A stretch of 64,000 bases of DNA from Drechslerella dactyloides. Lineage: Eukaryota; Ascomycota; Orbiliomycetes; Orbiliales; Orbiliaceae. Each line of letters starts with the position of its first letter. Within the stretch, counting starts at the first letter, position 1. Below are positions 1 to 10,477 of this stretch, in pieces. Where the stretch lies: contig JAGTWJ010000019.1 in the NCBI GenBank assembly GCA_020064725.1, forward strand, positions 4,898,001-4,962,000, read 5' to 3'. Position numbers and translations under genes: made by a program. The notes under the pieces are model-generated. The model was not told the DNA's origin. It worked only from the letters and a program-made list of their open reading frames with translations, and made no database searches.

Positions 1-2163
1 GGCCCCTTCAAGAGGGCTCTCCGGCCCCGAGGACGGCGCACTGTGTGCTGCATCGGTGCTGCTGGCCGCCTTGATGCTTGCCAGCCTGGGAGCGGTCAGG
101 TCCCGGCCCTTCCTGCCCTTACCCTTGCTCTTCGCCTCGAGTTGGGTAGACGCGCCGCCCGGGGCCATGGGGAGCTCAAGGGACTCCGGTGCCTTCGGGG
201 AGTTCTCGCGGGGGGCATGCGTAGGCCCCCCTGCGAGTCCAGCCCCCAGCGGAGTAGAAGGGGATGGCCCGCCCCCCGAAAGGGTGCTGGCCTCCTCTTC
301 ATACTTCCGCTGGAGGTACTGGACCTCCACCGAAGACACCGGGCCCTTGGGCTCCCCTGGCCCCTTCGTCTCTCTCCCAGCTTGCATAGCTATACATGAG
401 TTAGTATCAACTATAGCCCGTAGTTCGATATGTGTGGGACGTGGACTTACGCTGCTTCCCTTTCTTCTTGCTGTCCTCCACCGTCTCTGCGGCCGTAGCC
501 CCATCTATGGTCACTTGTTAGCTGTGCTGAAGATTTACAAGTTCTGCTTGTCGGGACTCGGTGGTTACCTTCATCGGCGCCGGTCATCGCGGAATCTTCT
601 ACGCCTGCATCTGAATCGACGACTATGGCATCAATCTCGCTCTCTCCTATCCGTGAAGTCTGTCCTTCTGCTGCTGCCATTCTCTGTTGCAGCCTCTTCT
701 TCTGTCTTTGTTTTTGTTTCTTTGAAAGCTTGACTGGTCTCCCGCTTTCATCAACAGGAATGGCTGCTGCATCCTGAGTCGATGTTGCTGGCCCTGGAAG
801 AGACGCACCCGGGCCTGCCTGATCATTCGGCGTTACTTTTGGCGACGATACACTTGCCTCTAGAAACTGCCCGAGGCTTCCTAGTCTTTCCGCAGCGGGT
901 TTCGATTCGTCTTGCTTTTGACCTGAGCTTTGGCCAGTCTTTTCAGCCTTGCCACGGGGAGACTTCTTGTTGGATCGACGAGGCGGCATTGTGTCGGGAA
1001 TTTGCTGAGAACGAGGATGATTTGGAGTCGAACTCAGAGAACCGGCTCGCGGCTGATAAGATTGCGAAACGAGAGAAGGAATAGGTTGAGCAACGGGTTG
1101 CAGGCTGCTTTCCCCAGATGAGCGCGGTGGGCCTCGAGGAGATGGTGATTGAGTAGCAGACGAAGTAGGCCTAGGAAAGTATTGTGGAGGACGTGGATAT
1201 AGTCCCTGAGAGCTAGGACGTTTTGGACTGGTTGATGGAGGAGGCGGAGGGGTTGACGGCGGAGGTGGAGGTGGAGGTGGAGGAAGATATGCGGGTGGAG
1301 GTGGGATGTCAGCTTGACGACCACTTGTGTCTCCACGAGTTCCGGGAGGAAGGGACTGTGCAGCTCTGGGAGTATAAGCTAGAGCAGTCGGGAGTATGCC
1401 TTTCGATGGGGAGATCGGAACAGCGGTGTGTGAAGGCGGGGAGAAAGAAGGCGGCCGATTGATGCGAGGATCTTGAGCGTCTACGCCAGGATTTCTGAAT
1501 GACGGAGCTGCTGGGTCCGAAGTCGAGGCAGCTGGACTGGGAGCGCGATACAGAGGAGCTGGAATTGGGAACTGCGGGACGGGGACAGGATAGCCAACCG
1601 AGGGATGGATACTTTGAGGATAACCAGACCGCGGTGGTGAGGAAGAGGAGAACGTCTGTATGTGCTGATGATACGATGGCGAAAGGGGAGGTTGAGGAAG
1701 GAACGTCGGCGGCGATGGGTACCTAACATTTTTTTTATTTGTTAGTAATTGCTTCTAGTTATCGTGGGCGTTGCACTTACAGAGGCGTGTTCTGTGGGAG
1801 TGGCTGCTGTCCACCAAACGCAGCATGCGTGTCACGACCTCGACCTGCTCCACGGCCACGACTTGGACCACGACCGGAAGGCGACGGCGATGACTGAGCA
1901 CTTGGAGGAAGCCATTGGTTATTGCCTGGTGGAGGAGTTTGCTGAGGAGGTACGGGTGGTTGAACGTTTCCTATCATGAGTGGGAATTGTTGCTGATAGT
2001 ACGGATTAACTGGTGTAGGAGCACCCGAAGGCGGCGAATGCTGCTGTGCCTGCGAGAACTGCTGCTGCGACATCAAGTTTACGATAGTCCCAGGAGGCCC
2101 TGGAGCCTGTCCCGGATACTGCCCTTGATGGCCACCTTGATTGTCTTGGGATGGTTGTGACAT
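1..2163 (-). CDS. Pro/Gln-rich disordered protein with RGG-like motif, 3' end outside window
   Basis: Not recognised as a known family. The start is ATG at 2163, and the frame runs off the window at base 1, so the C-terminus is missing. Three introns are visible on the minus strand: 1723-1780 (branch TTACTAAC), 505-568 (GCTAAC) and 390-450 (TACTAAC); all junctions keep frame. The product is low complexity: a Gln/Pro-rich N-terminus, a GRGPSRGRGAGRGR stretch near residue 105, a long Ser/Pro region with poly-Pro, then a basic segment near LSKKQKQRQKKRLQQR followed by an acidic patch and Gly/Pro/Lys-rich sequence. This composition suits an RNA-associated scaffold, but that is inference only. It shares a divergent promoter region (2164-3126) with the Mtc1-like gene. 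Confidence is high that it is coding and low on function. Confidence 0.75.
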
Positions 2164-3126
2164 TGTGCTGGTCGATGAGAGGAGCTGGGAGATGGTGAAT
2201 GATGATGATGGCTGATGGTTGAAGGCGATTCACGAAAAAAACTGAGAGTCAGCGGGTGCGACTATCTTATAGAGTTTCCCGCTCCAGACGGATGACAAGC
2301 GCTTTGGGACATCTACGTTCAGATGAAGCAGACGGAAGCGCTGGCTGCGGTGTATTGTCTACGTTCTTGTACTGCCTCCCAGTCTGGATGGGCATAGTCA
2401 CAGGGGCTCGCCGACGAACTCTTCCACTCGATAGACTTGCAAAGGGATATCATGATATCAAGTGAACGCTATGTTACTGCGAGATAAACCCAGCCATAGC
2501 GTAGGAGACGCTCGAGAGGGAACCCAGCGCTCTATAGAGTAATATATGGTCTGGTCCAGGTCCCACTAGTGTGGGACAAGCGAGTAGGTATACGTACATG
2601 TGAGCTCACACCCGTCTGTCTTCTAGACTAGGCATACATGCACTGCTGAGCTTGGATCAATATTGCAATAAAAGAGTTCGATAAGGAACATTTATCTGGC
2701 CTGGGCGTAGTCGGAACGATTGTTCCCATCCCAATCCACCCTACAAGTAGGCCTGCGTGAAGTGCGGCATTATCTTATGCATCCTGCTCCAAAAAACACA
2801 GTCTCCACGCAGACCCCCTTACGGCACTTCTGAGATTTTGAAATTAGAATACGTATTCAATGTCGTTAGTGTATTCTCTTCCTCAAATGCGGTGACATGA
2901 GAAGCCGTTGAGTCTCCACTCGTTGCAACGCGCGGAATGCAACAGCGTCGCCCGAAGCGGCGGTTACACAGCGCCACGCCTGATCCGGCTACCGGTGCCC
3001 GCAGCTACGCCGCCGCCCGCGCAGCCTCGGTCACTAGCAACCCGGAGCTCCAATCCACGCCAACTGCGGCCCGCCCTATCGATATCGACGCTCTCCACCA
3101 ACGTCTCCACGTCATTCATCTCCGCC
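2164..3126. promoter_or_regulatory. Divergent intergenic region between the Pro/Gln-rich gene and the Mtc1-like gene
   Basis: No gene is seen here. The plus-strand frame of the downstream gene is open back to 2908, but the first family-like start is at 3127. A perfect 14-bp palindrome, GATATCATGATATC, lies at 2446-2459. No clear TATA box was found near either start. Confidence 0.5.
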
Positions 3127-4732
3127 ATGCCGCCGAAGAAAGCTGGCGGCAAGCCCGCCGTCAAGGTCTCCTCTGCCACGCCCTCCGTCTCCAAAAACAC
3201 CGACATCGACTCACTCTTCGCCGGTATCGACGACATCTCCACCTCCAATCCACCCCCCGCCGACGCCAAGCCACGCGCGTCCCTCTCCGCCGACGCCGCC
3301 GACGCCGACGAGAAGGCGCTGCTCGCCGAGATCGAAGGCCTCACAGCCGAGCACCGTGCCCCGTCGCGTCCCGTCACGCCGAGACTAGCTGCTGCCGCCG
3401 CCGGCTCGAATGCCAAAGCTAGTTCCGAGAGCTTGCGGAAGAAAGCTGCAGCCTCCCGAGCTCCGGTAGCCGCGGCACCTGCAGCTAAGGCCGCGACAGT
3501 CGAGAGTGACGACGACGAAGAAGATGACGACGATGACGACGAGGATGAGGACGATGAGGAAGAAGACGAGGAAGACGGTGAGGAGCTGAACGAGAAGCAG
3601 ACCAAGCCCAAGTCCTCTACAAAAGCTTCAGCAGCTCAGGCGGAAGGTCAAGCGTCAGGCGGCTGGTGGGGTGGCATCTGGTCCACCGCCTCTGCTGCCG
3701 CCTCGGTCGCCCAAAACACCGCGTCGAACGTCTACAAGGAAATCCAGGCCTCTGAGGAAGCACAGCGCTGGACGCGTCAGGTCAAAGGCAGTGTCGAGGG
3801 CTTCAAAGAGCTAGGTCTGACAAACAGCCCTCGTTCCTAACACCGAGAGCATCATACTGACAAACTTTACAGGCGGCGAGCTGCAGAAACGCGCGATCCC
3901 AACATTCACAACCCTCCTCCACCACATCGCCCCGCCAATCTCCGCCCACGAGCGCCTACACATCCACACCACCCACGACCTGCAAAACTACCCCTCCATC
4001 GACCCGATCATCCACCACGTCTTCGCCCGCGTCATGCAGCAAGTCGAAGGCGGCGACCTCCTCGTCATCCAGCGCGGCTCCGAGGCTACAAACAAACACA
4101 ACTCCACCCTCTCGTCAGGCTGGGGCGGCGGGCCCTGGTGGCGCGACGAGCGCAAGCGCGAGCTCGGCGCCGTAAAGGGTCTCGAGGCCGGCGTCAAGCT
4201 CGCCAAAGCTACCGCGGAAGGCTTCGCATCCGAGTACGCGCAGCGCAGTCCCTCCCTGGAACGCAAGACATTCGACCCCAACAACCCTGTTCGGAAATCC
4301 GACATCTTCCTCAGCCTGCAGCCTGTCGTCTACCCATGCCCATTCACAACCGCGACGCTCAAGCCCGAGGACACGGAGGACGGCACGGAGGTCGAGGAAG
4401 TGATGTCATTCGCCGTCCATCTCTTGGACCCGACGCACGCGCTCGAGTTTACGACGATGAGCCAGACTTGTCCCGCAAAGTGGGGAGATTGGATGGACGC
4501 CGAGTTTGAGGAGCTGCCGGAGGATGTGCAGGTTGGCCTAGCGAACGGGGCGGTCGACCCGCGCGAGTGGATTTCCGAATGGATGGAGGAGACGATCGCG
4601 CTGGCAGTCGGTATGATTGCGCAACGGTACGTCAGCCGACGAATGGGCGTGGGCGAGGGCCTGGGGAAAGGAAAGGAAGTCGACCTGGAGGGGCGGCAGG
4701 AAGTGAGTGTCGCTGAGACGACCGTGCTGTAA
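3127..4732 (+). CDS. mtc1: Mtc1-like protein (maintenance of telomere capping 1 / DUF5427 family)
   Basis: Two exons, 3127-3814 and 3873-4732, with a 58-bp intron (GTCTGA donor, CTGAC branch, ACAG acceptor), give about 515 residues. ATG 3127 is chosen because the product then begins MPPKKAG, the usual start in this family; an in-frame ATG at 2908 would add 73 poorly conserved residues. Visible features: a DIDSLFAGIDD motif near residue 30, a long Asp/Glu tract near residues 130-160, then WWGGIWSTAS and a folded C-terminal half with WWRDERKRELGAVKGLE and a Trp-rich segment near residues 425-470. Yeast Mtc1 is a cytosolic protein linked genetically to telomere capping and physically to COPI vesicles; that is family knowledge. 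The gene faces the membrane-protein gene at 5283 tail to tail. Identification is by eye. Confidence 0.78.
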
Positions 4733-5282
4733 CCTATGATAGCTACCGATCTGTTGATGTGTACTGCACTATTTTCCTTCTGGGATCCTGTCTTTGTGGC
4801 CAGTCGCTATTGATCGAACCGGGCTGCTTACTGTCTCATGATTTTTTGGTACCTGTATGGTGGAGTGATGGGCTATATCCTTATTTTACAAGTGGTATAT
4901 TCTTACCAGCGCTATTGACTGCTGGTTTCTCATCTTATGTGTCTTTTGACAATTGTCGTAAGTTATAGTCGTATACAGGGATTCGTGTAATTCACGCGGC
5001 AGTAAGTCTAGTCGTGTAGTCAGATTGCAAGGCACATGCCAAAACGCTATGATGGATGATACTAAAGCCCCGCTGATGAAAAACCCAAAGACGTCCCAAA
5101 ACTCCAATAAGCAAAACTTCCAACAACGTGAAACAAAAAAATGCACGCTGGCCAAAAATAAAATAAATAGGTAATTAGTGGAGTATTGATGCAAAAGTAC
5201 CTCAATGCTTTCAGTAGCTAATCTAGGTAGTCTCGTAAACCAGACCTCCTTTTTAAGTGTGAGCATAGCTTGCGAGGCCAAC
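4733..5282. other. Convergent 3' region
   Basis: This spacer separates the stop codons of the Mtc1-like gene (+) and the multipass membrane protein gene (-). It is T-rich and holds only short frames that look like chance. It presumably contains both 3' UTRs. Confidence 0.5.
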
Positions 5283-7371
5283 CTAGGCAAACTTCAGCCG
5301 GATGATGCTCATCAGCATGTTCATCAGCGCATGCACCATCACAGCGATACTCGCCACCAGCAGTCCGTCAAAGTCAACCAAATCCCTCTTACCCTCGCCC
5401 GTCACGCCAAACTCCCATCCGAGCCAGAACACCCGCCGCACACACCACCCGCTTACGATCTCCAACCCCCAGGTAATCAGTGACGCCCAGAAGGTCAGCT
5501 CGAACGTATAGTTGTCCTCGCGCACCTGCGCGTCGCGGAACGATAGGTACGGGTAGACCTCCCGATTAGACCCGTAGTGCAGCACGACTATCCAGCCGAG
5601 AAAGGCGAGCATGGAGACGTTTTCTGACAGCCCGCGTAGGAAGAATGAGCGACCTGTGGTCTTGACGTGTTCGCTGTACGTTGTGCCGGCGAGGTTGAGA
5701 TAGGTGAGTAAGCGGTGGAAGCGGTGGGAGATGTAGATGGGCTGCAGTATCAGCGCGACGGAGGAGGAGATCAGTTGTAGGATTGCGAATTGCGAAGGCG
5801 AGCGCAGGCGCGCATATAGCGTGCGGATGTAAGTCTGGAGTTATCTGTTAGTTGTGGCACGTGGATAACAGAATATGGGAGTTGTCTGGCGGGGACTTAC
5901 GTAGTAAGTGAGACTAAAGTACAGCTTGAATACAAACTCAAGCGGGTACGATTGCACCTGCGCGCTGAGAATCCATCCGGTGATGCCATCCAGCGCGAGA
6001 ATTGTCCCAACCCACGAGTAGACGTATATCACGGTCTCTTTGTTGTTGTGTGGGAGCGTGCGGAGGTAGATCTCAGCATACAGCTCTCCCAGGACGAAAG
6101 CGATGAGACCAAGCAAAATTGCTGAGCAGAACCAAAGGAAGCGGATGTATGAATAGGGGATCCACCGGGTGCGGCGGCGGATGTGGCGGGAGATCCGCGT
6201 ACGTAGTGTCCGACGCGGTGGATACGATTCGTCGGAAGTCGTGGAGTTGGAGCGGGCACGTGTGAATATATTGCCGTATGCGAGGAGAGAGGTTGACTCG
6301 GGTGGTATTTCCTCATCATCCAGGACGACCGAAGGGTCGCCACTAGAACTACTGCCGATATCGACGTATGCGGACGGCTGGTGGTAACGGAGAGAAGAGT
6401 GTCGGTCCTCGGCGTGTAAGACGACAAATGCGATGACGGCGGGGAGACACATGGTGATGAAAGTGAGCAAGATCCAGGTGACGTTTAGATGGGCGAGCGG
6501 TCGTGCGTAGTAGTATATCGGGATGCCGATGGCAACTGATATCGACCATGAGAGCAGGTATGTCGCTGGACCGCCGAGTCTCGCTGGCCACCTTTACGAC
6601 AAGTTAGCGTCGCCCGCGCAACTTCTATGGAAGGAAGATTCCAGTAGTACCAGTTCAGGTTGTAGAGGTTGAACAAGGAGGTCATATAGAAGAGCCCCAT
6701 GAGCAAATAGAAGCCGTAGTAGACGAGCAGAAAGTACCACCAATGAATCTCCACGTTCGCCTTGCCATGACCCGGCGCATCGGAGACGGGATCCGGGGCG
6801 GCCGTTGCAGACCATATCGGATCAGGCTGTTGGTATCGGTCGGGCCAGAGGAAGTGAAGAATGACGCCGACAACGAACGAGGTAAAGGTACTGTTATCGG
6901 ATGCCGTCGTTTGCGTGATCTTGATTGGCAGCGGGACAGCCGCCCAGCCGATGACCTGCATCTCACCGTATAAGCAACCCCGTCTCGCGATACAAAAAAC
7001 CATCCAGAGATTATACGCACGATTCCCGCCGGCAGGACGACGAGTACGAGTGCTCGACTCCACCAATACCGCACTAGCCGCTCCACAACCTCCCGTCTAG
7101 GACTCAGCAAGCTCCCCGCATCGCTTATCAACCCCACAAGCCCACTTCTGCGACGTGCGAGGCGCGCGGGGATGATATCGTTGTCGCCGTCATCGTCGTC
7201 GGTCCCGCCGATAAAGCTGTCATAGGCAGCCGACGTGGCGCGCGAAATCGAATCAACGAGGTTGCCGATGGACGACTGCTTCTTCAAGCGTGGTTGGCGC
7301 GGCGGGCGGCCGGAGGCGTGGAAGGACCGAGACTCGGAACCCTGCGAGAAAGTGCTGTATGACGGCGGCAT
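5283..7371 (-). CDS. Multipass membrane protein, fungal, unknown function
   Basis: Four exons (7371-7021, 6955-6651, 6591-5901, 5834-5283) are joined by introns of 65, 59 and 66 bp; the junctions all keep frame and give 632 residues. The first about 90 residues are soluble and Ser/Arg-rich, with a DDDDGDND patch. The rest holds about 11-12 hydrophobic segments, for example FTSFVVGVILHFLW, WYFLLVYYGFYLLMGLFY, YLLSWSISVAIGIPIYYY, ILLTFITMCLPAVIAFVV and FELTFWASLITWGLEIV. A cytoplasmic-looking loop of roughly 90 residues, rich in Ser and Arg, splits the membrane part. No catalytic motif is recognised. It is divergent from the large helicase gene, 3.1 kb away. Coding status is secure; a transporter or membrane-scaffold role would be a guess. 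Confidence 0.8.
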
Positions 7372-10100
7372 GGCGAGAACTGCCTATGAGCTTTCAGGAT
7401 AGCACACATAGGGGCCTCGTCTATGTCGTGCGCGGTGGGCGCGCAAACGGGGTGAGAAATAGGATGAGGGTCGAGGTTGTCGGTCGGTCGGTCGACAGCG
7501 GGGACAGGGCAATTCTCATCTGATGTTTGCGAACTCGAGTTTGCGAGCTGGCAGCCGGAGGCGCTGGGAGCTCCCTCGCACTCGCATTCCCAAAGTGTCA
7601 TCTTGCATACCGTATGCACTCGCGCCAGGGAATAGCTCGCATGGCAAAACTAAAGAACCGGGCATGGGTAATCTGATGCAGCAGGTAGAAAAGAGTGGCT
7701 TCATCAAGCGTCCAACTTCAAGTTCGTGTCGATGTCGGCATCGTGAGCGAGCGAGCGAGATGGAACGCGATTACATAAGCCTCCCACATATCGCAACACG
7801 GCCGCACGGCCGCTTTGTGCCCTTTGTTAGGCAGTCCAGCTCTAGAACGGCGCCTGGTTTAAGAGATGAAGAGCATTTACTCTTCATATATATGAGACGG
7901 TGTGCCAATTTTTATATTATGAGATGCATCAGGATTAGTCTCGAGGCCGGCATGCATCCCAGCCTACATCGTGCAGTCGCGTAGAGTCGCCATTGCAACC
8001 CCAAAGTAGGCGGGGCACTATCTCCGCATATTCTCGATGGCGGCGCTCTATAATATTACACTACATGCATACAGTACCTTATTCTTGGTTAAGACTAAAT
8101 TGTTTCATGTTCGTGATGGGACAATGCCATGGCGCCTGCGAAGGCGTGTTCAAGATTATAAGACCCAAAGTGCCGATATGACGACTGGCAAATTACATTA
8201 CCGTACAAAAATTCGTGTCGCTGACCTCAGACCCCTTGGTATTCTTCATAGCTTAATACTATGCCGGAACATCGGGGCGGATTATTACTGTTATTGCTGA
8301 ACGCTGCATTGCTACGGAATCATTTGCCTGGAACACGATTTTGCTGGCAAATATTGTAGTAGGACAGTATCACAGCCAATCATTTGTTAGAGTATGGTAT
8401 TGAGATCGTATTCAAAAACAGGTCCCATCTGGCACGGTGTATGGAATAATTTATAGCAGCCTCCTCAACTCAGCTAAACCTAGGTTTGACCTATAGGCCT
8501 AGCGTTAACTTCGTAAAATTCTCTGTAGAATCCACGATCGTCAAGGATCTTTTTCAATCTCATTTAATACGTCCGACTGCATGCAAGGACGCGTCTTTGG
8601 TTAAACTCATTCAATAATTCATATATACTCTATAAACTTCATCAGAGAGGGGTGAGGCAGGTTCTTGGTCAAAAAATATATTTTTCTAGTCCTATAGACC
8701 TCTAGTACTTTTAACAGGTAATAATAGATATTGATATATATAGCTATAAACACAAACAGGCAGCAAAATGTCAAAATTATACACGCAGAGAAAACGGAGG
8801 TGCACGCAGAGGTACATACCGAGGTGCACGCAGAAACACACCCACACGCACAGACATATACAGATTACGCCTTGCCGTCGGCGCCCGTATATAAGTATAT
8901 ACGCCAATTGCAAGGCTCAACGCGGAGCTCCTTAATACTAGACTATTGCAAGGCGTCTTTGTAATGTCTAAATCCAAATATATACGTATCTCAACCTATT
9001 AGTATCCAGCGCAGTCGGTTTTAAGTGCTGCCGTGCACGTGCAGCGTTCTAATTTCTAGACCCGCAACTTTGCAGGAAGCCTGCAAAATCGTGAGCCCCA
9101 CAGCGTTTCGTGTTGTAGCTCACAAATGCAACATCCGGCTTTCCCCTCTCTGGCATGGCGCAGCGGCATGCTCCTTATGTTGTCATGTCGCGATACATAT
9201 TTGACTCCGTCCCTTTCCTCTCCTTACCTCTGTGCTTAAATGCCCATTTCTACAGGCTCTACATTGCATCTCCCCTTACTCAAATGGCATGTACCCGGTG
9301 GACCAATTGAGTATAAGTAGTCAGCTTTCTGAGATTTCGCACGTGCGTAGGCGCGAGTCTACATCTGTAGACCCTGGTTCCAACACTACCGCTGGCATTT
9401 TTATTGCATCTTGTGTCGCGAAACTCAAAATCAATCTAGAGGTACAATCTGACAGAAGCCACTACCGCCGAAACTGCTATATATACCGCCTTAGCGACAT
9501 CCATGCGGTTCAAAGAGGCGATTTCTACAAGCCATTTCGCACGAGCTATCAGATATTTGACAACTGCATCCGCTTTACTCGTATAGCTCCCGAGCCCCTT
9601 GAGGATAGGCCTTAATATATACTCAGTCACTCTCTGTACTCTTCATATCTTTGTAGGTACTCTTGAGGATATTCAGCTGTGCACTATTTATACGGCAAGG
9701 ATGGCTGACGATGTTCACGTATCGCTGTAATGATGAATCGCATCACGCCTGCAGCCTGCAAATGAAATAGAATCCTAGGACCATCACATGTTATAGAATT
9801 TTTTTGCAGCAAGTAGAGATAATCACAGCCATGTGTAGCGTGAGCTGGGGCCAGCGTACCTTAGATATCGGCTGTTGGTCTGTCAAACCTCAAGAGGATC
9901 TCTGATACAACCATTCCCAGCGGGCTGGTAACTTGCACGGTATAGCAATCTTCAAGTTTCTTCGATTCAATCTAGATCCCATTGCTTGCGAAAATGACCT
10001 AGTCATTGCCATGCTTGACGTGAGGGTTTGTTGACAGGTGGCTGACTAACGTTGAAGTTGTGAGCATGTATGGTCATTCCCTCGACGCGCAAAATTCCCT
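7372..10100. other. Long gene-free spacer, partly AT-rich
   Basis: I see no gene. The frames of up to about 150 codons near 7523-7984 have no family resemblance and no supporting splice signals. From about 8300 to 9700 the DNA is AT-rich with scattered simple patterns, including three tandem 12-mers at 8797-8832. It could hold decayed mobile DNA, but no domain can be read. Confidence 0.5.
8797..8832 (+). repeat. Three tandem 12-bp units
   Basis: The units GAGGTGCACGCA, GAGGTACATACC and GAGGTGCACGCA follow each other without a gap; the outer two are identical. A related GCAGAGA segment precedes them. It lies in non-coding, AT-rich DNA and is probably a minor minisatellite. Confidence 0.8.
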
Positions 10101-10107
10101 TGATGGC

Positions 10108-10118
10108 TATATATATAT
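10108..10118 (+). promoter_or_regulatory. TATA-like element of the helicase/AAA gene
   Basis: An 11-bp alternating TA run lies about 25 bp upstream of a pyrimidine-rich stretch at 10140-10172, the usual look of a fungal transcription start. The first 5'-UTR intron begins at 10201, which agrees with a start close to 10140. Confidence 0.5.
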
Positions 10119-10200
10119 CCCACGACCGCCAGCTCTCCCAGTCTTTCTTCTTCTTTCCATACTCTCTCTCCACACCTAAAATCTCCATCGAGCCACCAAT

Positions 10201-10277
10201 GTAAGTAAAGCATATACTGGCTGAACATCGAAGATATGATATGCTAATTCTTGATCTTTATTGTATTCTGTCAAAAG
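10201..10277 (+). other. Predicted 5'-UTR intron 1 of the helicase/AAA gene
   Basis: The donor is GTAAGT at 10201, there is a GCTAAT branch-like motif, and the acceptor is AAAAG at 10277. The donor splits an ATG that is followed directly by TAA, so splicing would remove a minimal upstream ORF. Confidence 0.45.
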
Positions 10278-10340
10278 CCCTCAATCAAGCTATCCGCTCT
10301 GCCTCAAAAACCTATTGCTAGCCTAAGGCTCTAAGTACAC

Positions 10341-10424
10341 GTGAGCTTCTATGCAGTCACTTTGATAAATCAATTTCAAGCTCAGATTATACTGACCGGT
10401 CCTGATCTCTCTCTACACTTCTAG
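10341..10424 (+). other. Predicted 5'-UTR intron 2 of the helicase/AAA gene
   Basis: The donor is GTGAGC at 10341, the branch is ACTGAC near 10392, and the acceptor is TTCTAG at 10424 after a pyrimidine tract. About 50 bp of leader then remain before ATG 10478. Confidence 0.5.
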
Positions 10425-10477
10425 ACTCCCTCTGAAACCAATAGCTACAGCACTCTTCCCTTCCCCTGCCTTCCACC

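Noticed and set aside
2446..2459. Perfect 14-bp palindrome GATATCATGATATC as an operator
   Set aside because: It is a single copy more than 280 bp from either start codon with no known factor; AT-rich palindromes of this size arise by chance.
2908..3126. Upstream in-frame start of the Mtc1-like gene
   Set aside because: The added 73 residues are Ala/Ser/Arg-rich without family resemblance; ATG 3127 gives the typical MPPKK start.
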